Shown here one piece after another: positions 1 through 7,864 of a stretch of 19,541 nt of DNA. Under the pieces are notes generated by a model. It made no database searches. It saw only the letters and a program-made list of their open reading frames with translations, and was not told where the DNA came from. Source of the DNA: Candidatus Omnitrophota bacterium (GTDB lineage Bacteria; Omnitrophota; Omnitrophia; Omnitrophales; Danuiimicrobiaceae); the NCBI GenBank assembly GCA_016206815.1, contig JACQQT010000012.1:1-19541 (forward strand), in the 5' to 3' direction. The position numbers and the translations under genes were made by a program. Position 1 is the first letter of the stretch; each line of letters begins with the position of its first letter.

Positions 1-2620
1 CCACCAACACGGTATTCCCTTCATCCCGAAGACGAAATAACGCTTTTAATAGATTTGCGATATCCGCAAAATGAAGTCCCGTGGTCGGTTCATCCAAAAT
101 GTAGAGTGTTTTTCCGGTCGCTTTGCGATTCAACTCGCTGGCCAGTTTGATTCGCTGCGCTTCCCCGCCTGACAGTGTAGTCGATGGCTGCCCCAGTTTA
201 ACGTAGCCCAAACCAATCTCACTCAAAATTTGAAGCCGCTCACGGACCTGTGGAATTTCAGAAAAAAAATCAAGCGACTCTTTCACCGGCAATTCCAAAA
301 CCTCCGAAATTGTTTTTCCGCGATACTTTACCGTCAAGGTCTGATCGTTATAGCGCTTACCGTTGCAAACCTCGCATAACACATACACGTCCGGCAAAAA
401 ACTCATCTCCAGCTTCTGATAGCCCTCCCCGCGGCATGTTTCGCAGCGCCCTCCTTTTAAATTGAAACTAAACCGGGCAGGCTCAAAATTCCGAAGTTTT
501 GCTTCCGGTGTCTGGGCATACAACCTCCGGATCGCCGTAAAAAGGTCCGTATAGGTCGCAGGATTGGAACGCGGGGTCCGGCCGATCGGGGCTTGATCGA
601 TTTCGACAATTTTATCGACCCGATCGATATGCCGGATGGAACGGAATTGCCCCACCCGATAGTCGGTCCTCCAAAGATGATTATGAATTGCTCGAAACAA
701 AATATCATGAACCAGCGTGCTCTTCCCAGATCCGGAAACACCGGTCACGCACACAAAGCAGCCCAATGGAATTTGAACGTCAATCCCTTTTAAATTATGC
801 TCGCGGCAATCCTTCACCACGAGCGATTTCGCCTTCCGGTAATCCTTTCGAATATGCGGTAAATCGATAGACAACTGTTTCGAAAGATATTTCCCGGTCA
901 TGGATCTGCTGGTTCCGTTCAATTTTAAAGCATTTCCCAATCCAACGATTTCTCCCCCTTCGCGGCCGGCGCCGGGGCCTAAATCCACGATATAGTCCGC
1001 CTGCCTCATCGTCTCTTCGTCATGCTCCACAATAATCACGGTATTGTTTAAATCTCTAAGTTCTAAGAGAGACCTCAGGAGTTTTTGATTGTCTTTCGGA
1101 TGAAGCCCGATGCTGGGTTCATCCAACACGTAAAGCACGCCCGTCAGCCCCACTCCAATTTGTGCAGCCAGCCTTATTCTTTGAAGTTCACCTCCGGCCA
1201 GCGTGGCCACAGAACGATCTAGCGTCAGATATCCCAAGCCGACATTTTCAAGGAAACGGATCCGCTGGCAAATTTCTTTCAAAATGGGCTCTGCAATTTT
1301 TTGGGCATTCCCTTCAAAACGTAATCCTTCAAAAAATGGAACCGCGCGGTCAACCGGCAAACTTGAAACCTCAACAATATTTTTTCCGCCGAGCCGGACG
1401 CCCAAAGATTCCGGCCTGAGACGTTTTCCTTCGCAAGCTGAACACACATCCTCCCGAACAAACCTTCGAACTTTTCTCTTAATTTCCTCTGAATGAGTCG
1501 AATAAAAAAGATTTTCCAATTCTTCGATCAGGCCTGTGATTTCCCCGGTCCCCCAAAAGAGCGTCTCTTTCACCTCCGGCGGCAAGTCCCGAAACGGGGT
1601 GTTTAAATCAAATTTGAAGTGTTCGCGAAGCTCATGGATCAAATCTTCAATCACATATTGATTGAACGAAAAATAAATCTCCTCGTTCATCGCGCCTTTG
1701 AGAAGCGGTTTCTCCGGATGGCGAATCACCTGGTGAGCCATCATCTGCGAAAGTTTTCCGATTCCGCGGCATCGCGTGCAGGCACCGTAAGGACTGTTAA
1801 ACGAAAACATGTTGGGTGAGAAATCCTTAAAACTAAGCCCACATTTCGGACACGTTAACTTTTGAGAGAAGAAAAATTCCTGTTTGTGCGCACGTCCATT
1901 TTTGTCAACCACATGAACCGAACACACACCGTCTGAGAACGCCAACGCCGTTTCCAGCGATCTCTTGATACGATCCAGATTCTTGGCTTTCAGTTCAACC
2001 GTATCGACGAGTGCTTCAATATCATGACGCTTTGTCTTAGATATTTTGATCGGGTCGCGAAGGTTGTAAAGCTTTCGATCGATGCGTGCATAAGAGAACC
2101 CTTTTTTGAGAATCTCCTGGAAAAGTTTTTTATATTCCCCTTTCCTGCCGCGCACCAGGGGGGCAAAGATTCCGATTTGAGACTCAGGTTCAATCTCGAG
2201 AACCCGAGAAACAATTTCAGCCAAGGTTTGTTTTTGAGCCCGCCTGCCGCATGGCACGCAGAAAACTTCGCCTAGCTTTGCGTAAAAAAGGCGCAAATAA
2301 TCGTAAATCTCCGTGACGGTGGCAACCGTCGAACGCGGATTATGCGGGACGGCCCTCTGCTCGATGGCAATGCTGGGGGAAAGTCCCGAAATGTAGTCGA
2401 CATCCGGTTTCTTGAGCCGTTCGAGAAACTGCCGTGCATAGGAAGAGAGGCTTTCCAAATATCGCCTTTGACCCTCCGCATAAAGCGTGTCGAAAGCGAG
2501 CGAACTTTTGCCCGATCCGGAAAGGCCCGTAATGACGATGAGCTTGTTTCGAGGAATTTCTAAGCTGATATTCTTAAGGTTGTGTTCCCGCGCGCCGCGG
2601 ACTATGATTTTTGTTTCCAT
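1..2620 (-). CDS. uvrA: UvrA, excinuclease ABC subunit A (3' end cut off by window edge)
   Basis: UvrA is the damage-sensing ATPase of nucleotide excision repair; it loads UvrB at lesions. The frame stays open from the ATG at 2620 to the left edge, about 873 codons. The usual length is near 940, so roughly the last 70 residues lie outside. Visible in order: N-terminus [18 protein letters not shown]; first Walker A (GLSGSGKS, residues 32-39); first zinc module with CPKCG and later CTRC near residues 250-285; second Walker A (GVSGSGKST) near 630; second zinc module with CETCRGEG and [10 protein letters not shown] near 725-755; ABC signature [12 protein letters not shown] near 815; Walker [12 protein letters not shown] near 840; and the ending NTVLVV typical of the second ATPase domain. 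The frame is the same at both ends, so no frameshift is apparent. It starts 20 bases after the aspartate dehydrogenase stop, without a clear Shine-Dalgarno sequence, so it is probably the distal gene of the dapL operon. Confidence 0.97.
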   Translation of the reverse strand, partial: METKIIVRGAREHNLKNISLEIPRNKLIVITGLSGSGKSSLAFDTLYAEGQRRYLESLSSYARQFLERLKKPDVDYISGLSPSIAIEQRAVPHNPRSTVATVTEIYDYLRLFYAKLGEVFCVPCGRRAQKQTLAEIVSRVLEIEPESQIGIFAPLVRGRKGEYKKLFQEILKKGFSYARIDRKLYNLRDPIKISKTKRHDIEALVDTVELKAKNLDRIKRSLETALAFSDGVCSVHVVDKNGRAHKQEFFFSQKLTCPKCGLSFKDFSPNMFSFNSPYGACTRCRGIGKLSQMMAHQVIRHPEKPLLKGAMNEEIYFSFNQYVIEDLIHELREHFKFDLNTPFRDLPPEVKETLFWGTGEITGLIEELENLFYSTHSEEIKRKVRRFVREDVCSACEGKRLRPESLGVRLGGKNIVEVSSLPVDRAVPFFEGLRFEGNAQKIAEPILKEICQRIRFLENVGLGYLTLDRSVATLAGGELQRIRLAAQIGVGLTGVLYVLDEPSIGLHPKDNQKLLRSLLELRDLNNTVIIVEHDEETMRQADYIVDLGPGAGREGGEIVGLGNALKLNGTSRSMTGKYLSKQLSIDLPHIRKDYRKAKSLVVKDCREHNLKGIDVQIPLGCFVCVTGVSGSGKSTLVHDILFRAIHNHLWRTDYRVGQFRSIRHIDRVDKIVEIDQAPIGRTPRSNPATYTDLFTAIRRLYAQTPEAKLRNFEPARFSFNLKGGRCETCRGEGYQKLEMSFLPDVYVLCEVCNGKRYNDQTLTVKYRGKTISEVLELPVKESLDFFSEIPQVRERLQILSEIGLGYVKLGQPSTTLSGGEAQRIKLASELNRKATGKTLYILDEPTTGLHFADIANLLKALFRLRDEGNTVLV

Positions 2621-2640
2621 GGCGATTCGGATGGTGGATA

Positions 2641-3450
2641 TTAAGTTCCGACTCTGAACCGGCTAAAGATTTTCTCCAGCGCCGCAATCGCGGAACCAAT
2701 GGCAAGCACACTTGTTTTCGGGTTGTTCTGCGACGGGAAATTCGTCACCTGAGAAACCATTCGCCCAAAGCGGCCTTTGACTTCGATTTCATGCTGATTG
2801 TAGCGAAAGGTCGGGGAAGTGAAAATCTGAACCTGCGTTTTTTGGGGGCCAATCCCCGCCAAACTGAGCGTCGCAGCGACGTTAATGTTTTCCGGAAAAT
2901 ATCGAATTGCTTTCAAAACGTTGCCCTTAAAAATAAGCGTTGATTTTTGAATGCGCCGCGGATCAAAACCGTGATTTAAAAAATAAGGCGCGCTCTTCAA
3001 GCTTTTGAGCGGCTTCCTAGTCGTAATTCGGACTGATTGGATGCGTCCTGTTTTGGCAGCTAGTACGGAATCGATTCCTGCTACGGCACCCGAAGGAATA
3101 TAAACCCGCCCCTTGCTTCGCGCCAGCAAAGCAGTCAGGTTTTTAATCCTGAGAACGCCGCCTACGCTCAACACCAAAATATCTTTTCCGTTTTTTAAGG
3201 CCTGAGGAATCGCTTCTTCGGCCGCTCCGACGGAAGCGGTTTCAATCACCAAGTCTACTTGTTGAATCAGCTTGGAGAGGGTCTGCGCTTTTAAACGGGC
3301 TTGTTTGAGTTTTTGGCGGATCTTTTTGATTTGATCCGGATTGATGTCGGAAATACAAGCGAGGCGAGCGAAGCGAGAAAATTTCTTTTGAACGGCTTGC
3401 GCAATTGCCGAACCGATGGTCCCGCATCCGATAATACCGATTCTAATCAT
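2641..3450 (-). CDS. nadX: L-aspartate dehydrogenase (NadX-like)
   Basis: This is an NAD(P)-dependent L-aspartate dehydrogenase, interconverting aspartate and iminoaspartate/oxaloacetate plus ammonia. In some bacteria it feeds iminoaspartate to NadA for NAD synthesis. From the ATG at 3450 the protein has 269 residues, normal for the family. Visible: Rossmann motif GIIGCGTIG (residues 5-13), [14 protein letters not shown] (119-132), TTRKP (143-147), [15 protein letters not shown] (185-199), and the block with His220 in [10 protein letters not shown] followed by [11 protein letters not shown]. The family's catalytic histidine falls there. A TTG three codons upstream (3459) has AGGG four bases before it and cannot be excluded as the start. 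The gene lies between panD and uvrA, 15 bases after panD by the ATG start. Neighbouring panD uses aspartate, so the enzyme may run in the aspartate-forming direction; that is inference. Confidence 0.85.
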   Translation of the reverse strand: MIRIGIIGCGTIGSAIAQAVQKKFSRFARLACISDINPDQIKKIRQKLKQARLKAQTLSKLIQQVDLVIETASVGAAEEAIPQALKNGKDILVLSVGGVLRIKNLTALLARSKGRVYIPSGAVAGIDSVLAAKTGRIQSVRITTRKPLKSLKSAPYFLNHGFDPRRIQKSTLIFKGNVLKAIRYFPENINVAATLSLAGIGPQKTQVQIFTSPTFRYNQHEIEVKGRFGRMVSQVTNFPSQNNPKTSVLAIGSAIAALEKIFSRFRVGT

Positions 3451-3465
3451 CCCAACCAAACATCC

Positions 3466-3816
3466 CTAAGAAATAATGCGATTTTGACCATCTACTTTGA
3501 TCACCTTGGGCCGGTGGCGCTTAGCTTCCCCGTCATTCAAAGCGCAAAAACTCATGATCAAAACAATATCCCCTATGCGATTATGAAGTGCGGCGCCGCC
3601 GTTTGCACATACAATGCCGGATCCCCACTTCCCTATGATGGCATAACTTTCCACGCGAGACCCATTGGTTAAGTTTGCAATTAATACCTTTTCATGGTCC
3701 AGAATATCCGCCTCCACCATCAGCTGTTCATCGATGGTAATGCTGCCTTCGTAATGAACATTGGCTTCAGTGATGGTCGCGCGATGAATTTTGGACTTCA
3801 GCATCTGACGGATCAT
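3466..3816 (-). CDS. panD: Aspartate 1-decarboxylase proenzyme
   Basis: PanD decarboxylates L-aspartate to beta-alanine, the amine half of pantothenate and so of coenzyme A. It is made as a proenzyme that cleaves itself between Gly24 and Ser25, giving an N-terminal pyruvoyl group on the alpha chain. The 116-residue protein shows the site in HYEGS (residues 21-25). It also has Lys9 and His11 in KSKIHRATIT, TNGSR with Arg54, Tyr58, NGGAALH, and GDIVLIMSF, all at standard positions. Length is normal for the short PanD type. AAGGGTGGG lies just upstream of the ATG. It follows panC by 56 bases and precedes aspartate dehydrogenase, so beta-alanine synthesis sits beside its condensing enzyme PanC. 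Confidence 0.97.
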   Translation of the reverse strand: MIRQMLKSKIHRATITEANVHYEGSITIDEQLMVEADILDHEKVLIANLTNGSRVESYAIIGKWGSGIVCANGGAALHNRIGDIVLIMSFCALNDGEAKRHRPKVIKVDGQNRIIS

Positions 3817-3872
3817 AGACCCACCCTTAAACTCTCCTTCTTTAAGGAACGCACCTTAAAAAGACTTTTATT

Positions 3873-4718
3873 TTAACCTTTTACCAAAAGATTATCAATG
3901 AGTCTTGTGGTTCCGATAAAACAGGCAATGGCAACCAGAACAGGCCGCTTCGTGATACGCTTGACGGGAGCGCAACTTTCGGGATCAACCATTTCAACGT
4001 AATCGATTTTGCTCACATCATTTAACAAACGTCCCCTGACTACCCGTTTAATTCTAGAAACGCTGCGATGGCCCGATTGAATGACCCGCCTAGCTTCCAA
4101 AAGCGACTGATAAAGACCGCGCGCTAAGATCCTCTCCTTTTTGGAAAGATAGCGGTTTCGGGAACTCATCGCCAACCCATCGGATTCTCTGACGATCGGA
4201 CAGGTTTTGATCCGGACCGGTAAAGCAAATCTTTGAACCATGTCCTCAATCACCTTTGCCTGCTGATAATCTTTCAAACCAAAGTAAGCGGCTTGGGGTT
4301 GAACGATTGTGAATAAGCGGTTCACGACTGTTGCAACCCCCCGAAAATGGCCCGGCCGTTTGGGTCCGCACAGATAGCGCGCACGAGGCCCGGGATTGAT
4401 AAACTCACGAAAACCTTTCGGATAAATGGAGCGGCTAGACGGAACCAACAAATAGTCTACGCGCACACGTTTCAGGAGCGCTTCGTCACGCTTGAGATCC
4501 CTGGGGTAACGCTTGAAATCTTCCCGGGGCCCAAATTGATCGGGGTTCACAAAAATACTGACCACTACAATATCGTTTTCTTTTCTGGCACGCCGCGCCA
4601 GCGATAAGTGTCCTTCGTGAAGAGAACCCATCGTCGGCACAAACCCAATCCGCTTGCCCTGACACCTGGCTCGGAACAACGCCTGATTCAGACGTTTTGG
4701 ACTCCTAATGATTTTCAT
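3873..4718 (-). CDS. panC: Pantothenate synthetase (pantoate-beta-alanine ligase)
   Basis: PanC joins pantoate and beta-alanine, via a pantoyl-adenylate, to give pantothenate in the cytoplasm. The protein has 281 residues from the ATG at 4718. Visible: FVPTMGSLHEGHL with the HxGH nucleotide-binding motif near residues 27-39; SIFVNPDQFGPREDF; CGPKRPGHFRGVATVVNRLF; FGLKDYQQ; and RESDGLAMSSRNRYLS, whose MSSRN stands for the KMSKS-type loop. A GTG seven codons upstream (4739) would extend the frame, but the ATG begins the conserved MKIIRSP and is preferred. The start overlaps the end of folK by 14 bases, pointing to coupled translation. panB (ketopantoate hydroxymethyltransferase) and panE are not in this window. 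Confidence 0.97.
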   Translation of the reverse strand: MKIIRSPKRLNQALFRARCQGKRIGFVPTMGSLHEGHLSLARRARKENDIVVVSIFVNPDQFGPREDFKRYPRDLKRDEALLKRVRVDYLLVPSSRSIYPKGFREFINPGPRARYLCGPKRPGHFRGVATVVNRLFTIVQPQAAYFGLKDYQQAKVIEDMVQRFALPVRIKTCPIVRESDGLAMSSRNRYLSKKERILARGLYQSLLEARRVIQSGHRSVSRIKRVVRGRLLNDVSKIDYVEMVDPESCAPVKRITKRPVLVAIACFIGTTRLIDNLLVKG

Positions 4719-5178
4719 GGACTCGATCCAACAACTCACAAATACTTTTTTTCAAAACAGGGTGAACAAAATCTGCCCTTAAATCCCAAAGCGGCTTCAG
4801 GACAAACCACCTTTCATGCAGCCTCGGATGAGGCACGGATAATCCTGATTGATTTAAAATTTCATCTCCCCAAAAAAGCAAATCTAAATCAATCGTTCTG
4901 GGACTGTTTTCGCTTGAACGCTCCCGGCCTAAATGTGTTTCAATCGCTAAAAGAGACTCCATTAATTTTGGGCCCGTGAGTGTTGTCTCAATCTCCCAAA
5001 CTGTGTTGACATACATTCCCTGACCCTGCGGACCGCCAACCGGTTTCGTTTCATACAGAGGGGCTGACCTCAAGAAACGAACTCCGCGAGTCTCGGAAAG
5101 CAGCGTTTTCGCGCATTCGATGGTCTGTTTTCGATCTCCGAGATTAGAACCGACCCCGATATAGGCGATGGTAGGCAC
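4705..5178 (-). CDS. folK: 6-hydroxymethyl-7,8-dihydropterin pyrophosphokinase (HPPK)
   Basis: HPPK transfers pyrophosphate from ATP to 6-hydroxymethyl-dihydropterin, the step before dihydropteroate synthase in folate synthesis. Visible: AYIGVGSNLGDR at the N-terminus; RSAPLYETKPVGGPQG; YVNTVWEIET; the signature GRERSSENSPRTIDLDLLF, with the metal-binding acidic pair DLDLL; and VPHPRLHERWFVLKPL near the C-terminus. I chose GTG at 5178, which gives 157 residues, places the start four residues before AYIGVGSN and leaves seven bases after the dapL stop. An ATG at 5241 would add 21 residues of uncharacteristic sequence and overlap dapL by 56 bases. No strong Shine-Dalgarno sequence precedes GTG, so translation may be coupled to dapL. 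folP and folB are not in the window. Confidence 0.94.
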   Translation of the reverse strand: MPTIAYIGVGSNLGDRKQTIECAKTLLSETRGVRFLRSAPLYETKPVGGPQGQGMYVNTVWEIETTLTGPKLMESLLAIETHLGRERSSENSPRTIDLDLLFWGDEILNQSGLSVPHPRLHERWFVLKPLWDLRADFVHPVLKKSICELLDRVHENH

Positions 5179-5185
5179 GAAGGAA

Positions 5186-6355
5186 CTATCGGCTGTGAAG
5201 CTGCTTGATTCGTTTGAGGGCTTCTTCAATCCGTTGATCATTCAAGGTAAGCGACATTCGAAAATAACCTTCGCCGTTGGGACCAAACCCGTTCCCCGGT
5301 GTCACCACCAGGTTTGCTTCCTTGAGCAAACGAGTCGCCAGCTCCTGAGAGGTGTAGCCGGGCGGAACCGGCGCCCATACATAAAAGGTGGCCTTCGGTT
5401 TCGAAACTTTCCAACCCAGCGAATTTAAACCGTCGACCAATAAGTCCCGCCGCCCTTCATAAATTTTTGAATTCTTTCCGGCTTCTTCTCTTCCGCTCGA
5501 AAGCGCTTTGATCCCCGCCCGCTGAATCGCCTGGAAAATTCCGGAATCCAAATTGGATTTAATTTTACCCAGGAGTTCCAAAACCTTTGCATTGCCGCAA
5601 GCAAAACCAATGCGCCATCCGGTCATGTTAAAGGTCTTTGAAAGCGAATGGAACTCAATGCCTACCTCTTTGGCGCCGTCCACCTCAAGAAAACTGGAGG
5701 GTGAGAAACCATCAAACGCGATCTCGGTATAAGCGGCATCATGGCAAACCACAAACCCGTATTCGCGCGCCATTTTGACGGTCGTCGTGAAAAAATCCTT
5801 GCCGGCTGTCGCTGCCGTCGGATTGTTCGGATAATTAAGAAAAAGCAGTTTTGCACGCTCCAAAGCGCTTTCGTCAATTGAATTGAAATCGACCAAAAAA
5901 TTATTTTCTTCCAGCAAAGGAAGCAGATACGGCTCGCCTCCGGCAAACCAGGTGGCAGACTTGTAAACGGGGTAACCCGGGTCCGGTACCAACACTACAT
6001 CTCCGGGATTGACCAAAGCCAACGGAATGTGGCCAATCCCCTCTTTGGAACCAATCAGCGGAAGTACTTCCCGTTCGGGATCCAAGCGGACTCCGAAACG
6101 TTCTTCATACCAGGCAGCGATGGCGCACCTCAGTTCCGGCATCCCTTGGTCCAAAGCGTAGCGGTGATTTTCGGGTTTTTGAGCTGCTTCATTGAGAGCC
6201 TCGATAATAAAAGGAGGCGTCGGAAGATCCGGATCCCCCACCCCTAAATCAATCACGTCACGGCCCTGCGCGATGAGCTGCCGCTTGAGGCGGTCAATCT
6301 CTGCGAACAGATAAGGTGGCAGCTTCTTTAATCGTTCCGATGGGTTAATAGACAT
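5186..6355 (-). CDS. dapL: LL-diaminopimelate aminotransferase (class I/II, PLP)
   Basis: DapL makes LL-diaminopimelate directly from tetrahydrodipicolinate and glutamate, bypassing the succinylase or acetylase steps of lysine and peptidoglycan-precursor synthesis. The protein has 389 residues from ATG 6355. Visible: PPYLFAEIDRLK near residue 13; VIDLGVGDPDLPTP (34-47); PENHRYALDQGMPELR; LIGSKEGIGH; PDPGYPVY (125-131); LNYPNNPT (173-180); the PLP lysine in HSLSKTFNMTGWRIGF (Lys240); and GYFRMSL with the carboxylate-binding Arg366. The overall pattern fits DapL better than aspartate or alanine aminotransferases, but substrate choice in this fold is only inferred. The frame continues upstream to 6448. 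That part encodes the palindromic repeat and is not family-like, so it is excluded. It is first in an operon with folK, panC, panD, nadX and uvrA. Confidence 0.9.
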   Translation of the reverse strand: MSINPSERLKKLPPYLFAEIDRLKRQLIAQGRDVIDLGVGDPDLPTPPFIIEALNEAAQKPENHRYALDQGMPELRCAIAAWYEERFGVRLDPEREVLPLIGSKEGIGHIPLALVNPGDVVLVPDPGYPVYKSATWFAGGEPYLLPLLEENNFLVDFNSIDESALERAKLLFLNYPNNPTAATAGKDFFTTTVKMAREYGFVVCHDAAYTEIAFDGFSPSSFLEVDGAKEVGIEFHSLSKTFNMTGWRIGFACGNAKVLELLGKIKSNLDSGIFQAIQRAGIKALSSGREEAGKNSKIYEGRRDLLVDGLNSLGWKVSKPKATFYVWAPVPPGYTSQELATRLLKEANLVVTPGNGFGPNGEGYFRMSLTLNDQRIEEALKRIKQLHSR

Positions 6356-6370
6356 GGCCTTTTGCTTTCC

Positions 6371-6418
6371 TGGGGACAGTCCCCATAGGGGACAGGTCTT
6401 TAGACCTGTCCCCTTATG
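6371..6418. repeat. GGGGAC/GTCCCC palindromic repeat (REP- or MITE-like)
   Basis: Four alternating GGGGAC/GTCCCC half-units make three overlapping palindromes. These are 6372-6384 (six-base arms around one base), 6379-6393 (six-base arms, ATA loop) and 6388-6413 (perfect 11-base arms GGGGACAGGTC/GACCTGTCCCC, TTTA loop). The outer bases ATA and TTAT extend the last one imperfectly. I recall similar GGGGACAG-type units near REP-associated tyrosine transposases in many environmental genomes; that link is from memory. No transposase gene is in the window. The whole element lies inside the predicted dapL leader. Confidence 0.85.
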
Positions 6419-6427
6419 AAATGGGTC

Positions 6428-6456
6428 AATATAACAAACGCTTCCCACCCTGTCAA
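6428..6456 (-). promoter_or_regulatory. Predicted sigma70-type promoter of the dapL operon
   Basis: On the minus strand, -35 TTGACA (6456-6451, consensus) and -10 TATATT (6433-6428) are 17 bases apart. Transcription would begin near 6421, giving a leader of about 66 bases that opens almost at once into the palindromic repeat. Nothing closer to dapL looks like a promoter. Confidence 0.75.
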
Positions 6457-6504
6457 TTCAGCCAAAAGTCCAAGGGAAAGAGCTATTAGAAAGGAAGATA
6501 AATC

Positions 6505-6699
6505 TTAAACCTGGAAAGTAAAGGTAGGATCCAACAAATGGATTTGATAGGCCTTCGCCAGCAATTCTTCTTTGACCCACGGGAGTTTTGTTTCGCGATA
6601 AAGCGAGTAAATGTCTAAAAATTCGTCTTGCCTCTGCTTGAGCTCATCCTCATATTCGCTCTCATTTTGTAAAAAGATGTACGGGATATCGGAAGCCAT
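6505..6699 (-). CDS. Small conserved-module protein (64 aa), unknown function
   Basis: I do not recognise this protein. It has 64 residues, is acidic in its first half, and is predicted soluble and mostly helical, with no signal peptide or membrane segment. A GAGGG ribosome site seven bases before the ATG supports translation. Residues 27-62 (FLDIY ... DPTFTF) align without gaps to residues 213-248 of the 267-residue protein two genes upstream, with 14 of 36 identical by my hand alignment. They align more weakly to the 69-residue protein between them. It is the last gene of a three-gene cassette, starting 23 bases after its neighbour. The protein is essentially one module with a short N-terminal tail. 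No terminator was found after it. Confidence 0.72.
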   Translation of the reverse strand: MASDIPYIFLQNESEYEDELKQRQDEFLDIYSLYRETKLPWVKEELLAKAYQIHLLDPTFTFQV

Positions 6700-6722
6700 C
6701 GTTCATCCCTCAAACTAAATTT

Positions 6723-6932
6723 TTAGAATGCCTGTTGAAATTCACGCCGAATGTCGTAATTCGGCCGGCGCCGCATCAATAGCTTTAAGCGAACCATTAA
6801 CCTCTTGCGCAAACCAGGATCGTGCGTCTCATGCCAAGCCGAATAAAGCCTCAGGAAACGCGTTTCGATCTCTTTGTTTGTAAAATGCCGTGTCTCGTGT
6901 TTAGGCCGCATCAAGCGAGTCAAAATCTTCAT
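6723..6932 (-). CDS. Small basic conserved-module protein (69 aa), unknown function
   Basis: I do not recognise this protein. It has 69 residues and is strongly basic, with many Arg and Lys residues, especially at residues 42-64. No membrane segment is visible. Residues 26-61 (FLRLY, Trp33, RLM, then RPNYDI) line up without gaps with the C-terminal module of the 267-residue gene (9 of 36 identical) and with the 64-residue gene (about 8 of 36). The start at 6932 is set by GAAGGA four bases upstream; an upstream in-frame start at 6953 lacks this. The gene begins inside its upstream neighbour and overlaps it by 32 bases, so translation is probably coupled. Its positive charge contrasts with the acidic 64-residue partner; nucleic-acid or partner binding is possible but not shown. 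Confidence 0.7.
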   Translation of the reverse strand: MKILTRLMRPKHETRHFTNKEIETRFLRLYSAWHETHDPGLRKRLMVRLKLLMRRRPNYDIRREFQQAF

Positions 6933-7704
6933 GGTTTCCTTCTTTCCTCTCATTCAGACGAAAAATGAAACTAGGATCAATCAACCGAAGTTGTCTTGCA
7001 CATTCCATTAATTTTTGGTGAACCGCCCAGTTCCTTGTGCGCACCCATTCCGCATACGCATCTAAAAACCGGTCGATGGCATCATTGACTTTCTCTTCCC
7101 GTTCATACTGACTTAAATCTTCACAAAACTTTTCGAATCGATCGTCCTGAAAGCGGCTGGCAAAATGGAAGAACTCTTTACGCGCAAACTGCAAAACTTT
7201 CTGGTAGTGGCCGAAACTATTTCCAAGCTTCTCCAAAACCGAACCGATCGCAGTTTGCCTTCTGTAAATCTTCCGATTGTACGAAGCGGCTTGGTGATAG
7301 TAATTTTGTGCCATGCTAAAAAGCTGCCGTTCAGACTTTGAAAAAACATTTCTGGTACGATCTAAATCTTGGAAAATCCCCAAGTGAACCATCAGGTGGT
7401 CCGCGTTTACCTTGTAAATAAAGTAACGAACGATTCGATCGTCAGTTTTCTCCATCAATTTGGCCATTTCGCTGACATTGGTCGTCAAATATCGACCGAC
7501 GGTTTCTTGGTAGTCAGAAAGTGACGCGGCAAAAAGCAGGTGGGCTAAATAAATGTTCACGTCTTCGTCGAATCCATTTTGATTGGAAGGTAAACGGCAG
7601 GCGGTGCGGGATTTCAAAAGTGCATCCAGCAAAAACCCGATGGCTGAATCGCGTTCTTGTTTCGGCATGTCGAAATAATAATATTTTCCGCTTCGCTCAT
7701 GCAT
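6901..7704 (-). CDS. Hypothetical helical protein (267 aa) with C-terminal shared module
   Basis: I do not recognise this family. The 267-residue protein looks soluble and almost entirely helical, with no signal peptide or membrane segment and no catalytic motif I can name. Residues 1-45 are polar, and 50-185 form a probable helical bundle rich in aromatic residues, including IYLAHLLFAASL and NYYHQAASYNRKIYRR. A polar linker spans about 186-205. Residues 213-248 (FLDAY, Trp220, KLM, DPSFIF) are the module repeated in the two small downstream genes. AAGGGCGGA precedes the ATG. The gene heads its own cassette, 160 bases from recO, with a plausible promoter in between. Base composition resembles its neighbours, so there is no sign of recent transfer. 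Confidence 0.78.
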   Translation of the reverse strand: MHERSGKYYYFDMPKQERDSAIGFLLDALLKSRTACRLPSNQNGFDEDVNIYLAHLLFAASLSDYQETVGRYLTTNVSEMAKLMEKTDDRIVRYFIYKVNADHLMVHLGIFQDLDRTRNVFSKSERQLFSMAQNYYHQAASYNRKIYRRQTAIGSVLEKLGNSFGHYQKVLQFARKEFFHFASRFQDDRFEKFCEDLSQYEREEKVNDAIDRFLDAYAEWVRTRNWAVHQKLMECARQLRLIDPSFIFRLNERKEGNHEDFDSLDAA

Positions 7705-7778
7705 TGGGTCCGCCCTTGCTTTTAACCTTTATAAATGCCTTAAGTTAAGCGCCCAAAAAAAAGTTTCATTCTCCTTAA

Positions 7779-7807
7779 AAGCTAACACATGCTTTCAAAT
7801 GAGTCAA
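7779..7807 (-). promoter_or_regulatory. Candidate promoter of the three-gene cassette
   Basis: On the minus strand, TTGACT (7807-7802) and TAGCTT (7784-7779) are 17 bases apart, in the AT-rich gap between recO and the 267-residue gene. The -35 is near consensus and the -10 moderate. Read-through from recO is an alternative, since no good terminator separates them. Confidence 0.45.
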
Positions 7808-7864
7808 ACGAGGGACTATATTTTTTGTAAGTTATTTAGTAGCAAAGGTTTAAATCTGAGCTAC

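Noticed and set aside
1..2620. Many short frames on the plus strand and in other minus frames across the uvrA region.
   Set aside because: The minus-strand uvrA frame is open throughout with all family motifs, so the others are chance frames opposite or within it.
3840..3861. Hairpin TTTAAGG-AACGCA-CCTTAAA between panC and panD.
   Set aside because: Seven AT-rich pairs, with no T-run after it in the direction of transcription. Not a convincing terminator or regulator.
5179..5241. Possible 21-residue N-terminal extension of folK from an ATG inside dapL.
   Set aside because: HPPK normally begins a few residues before the AYIG-GSN motif. The extension would overlap dapL by 56 bases and shows no conserved features.
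6356..6448. Possible N-terminal extension of dapL, containing a CPLWGLSPG-like stretch.
   Set aside because: It translates the palindromic repeat and overlaps the predicted promoter; the family starts near the chosen ATG.
7740..7769. Nine-codon frame MKLFFGRLT on the minus strand in the leader of the 267-residue gene, with AAGGAG just before its ATG.
   Set aside because: The AAGGAG is only one base from the ATG, too close for good initiation, and the peptide has no regulatory amino-acid run or attenuator hairpin after it.
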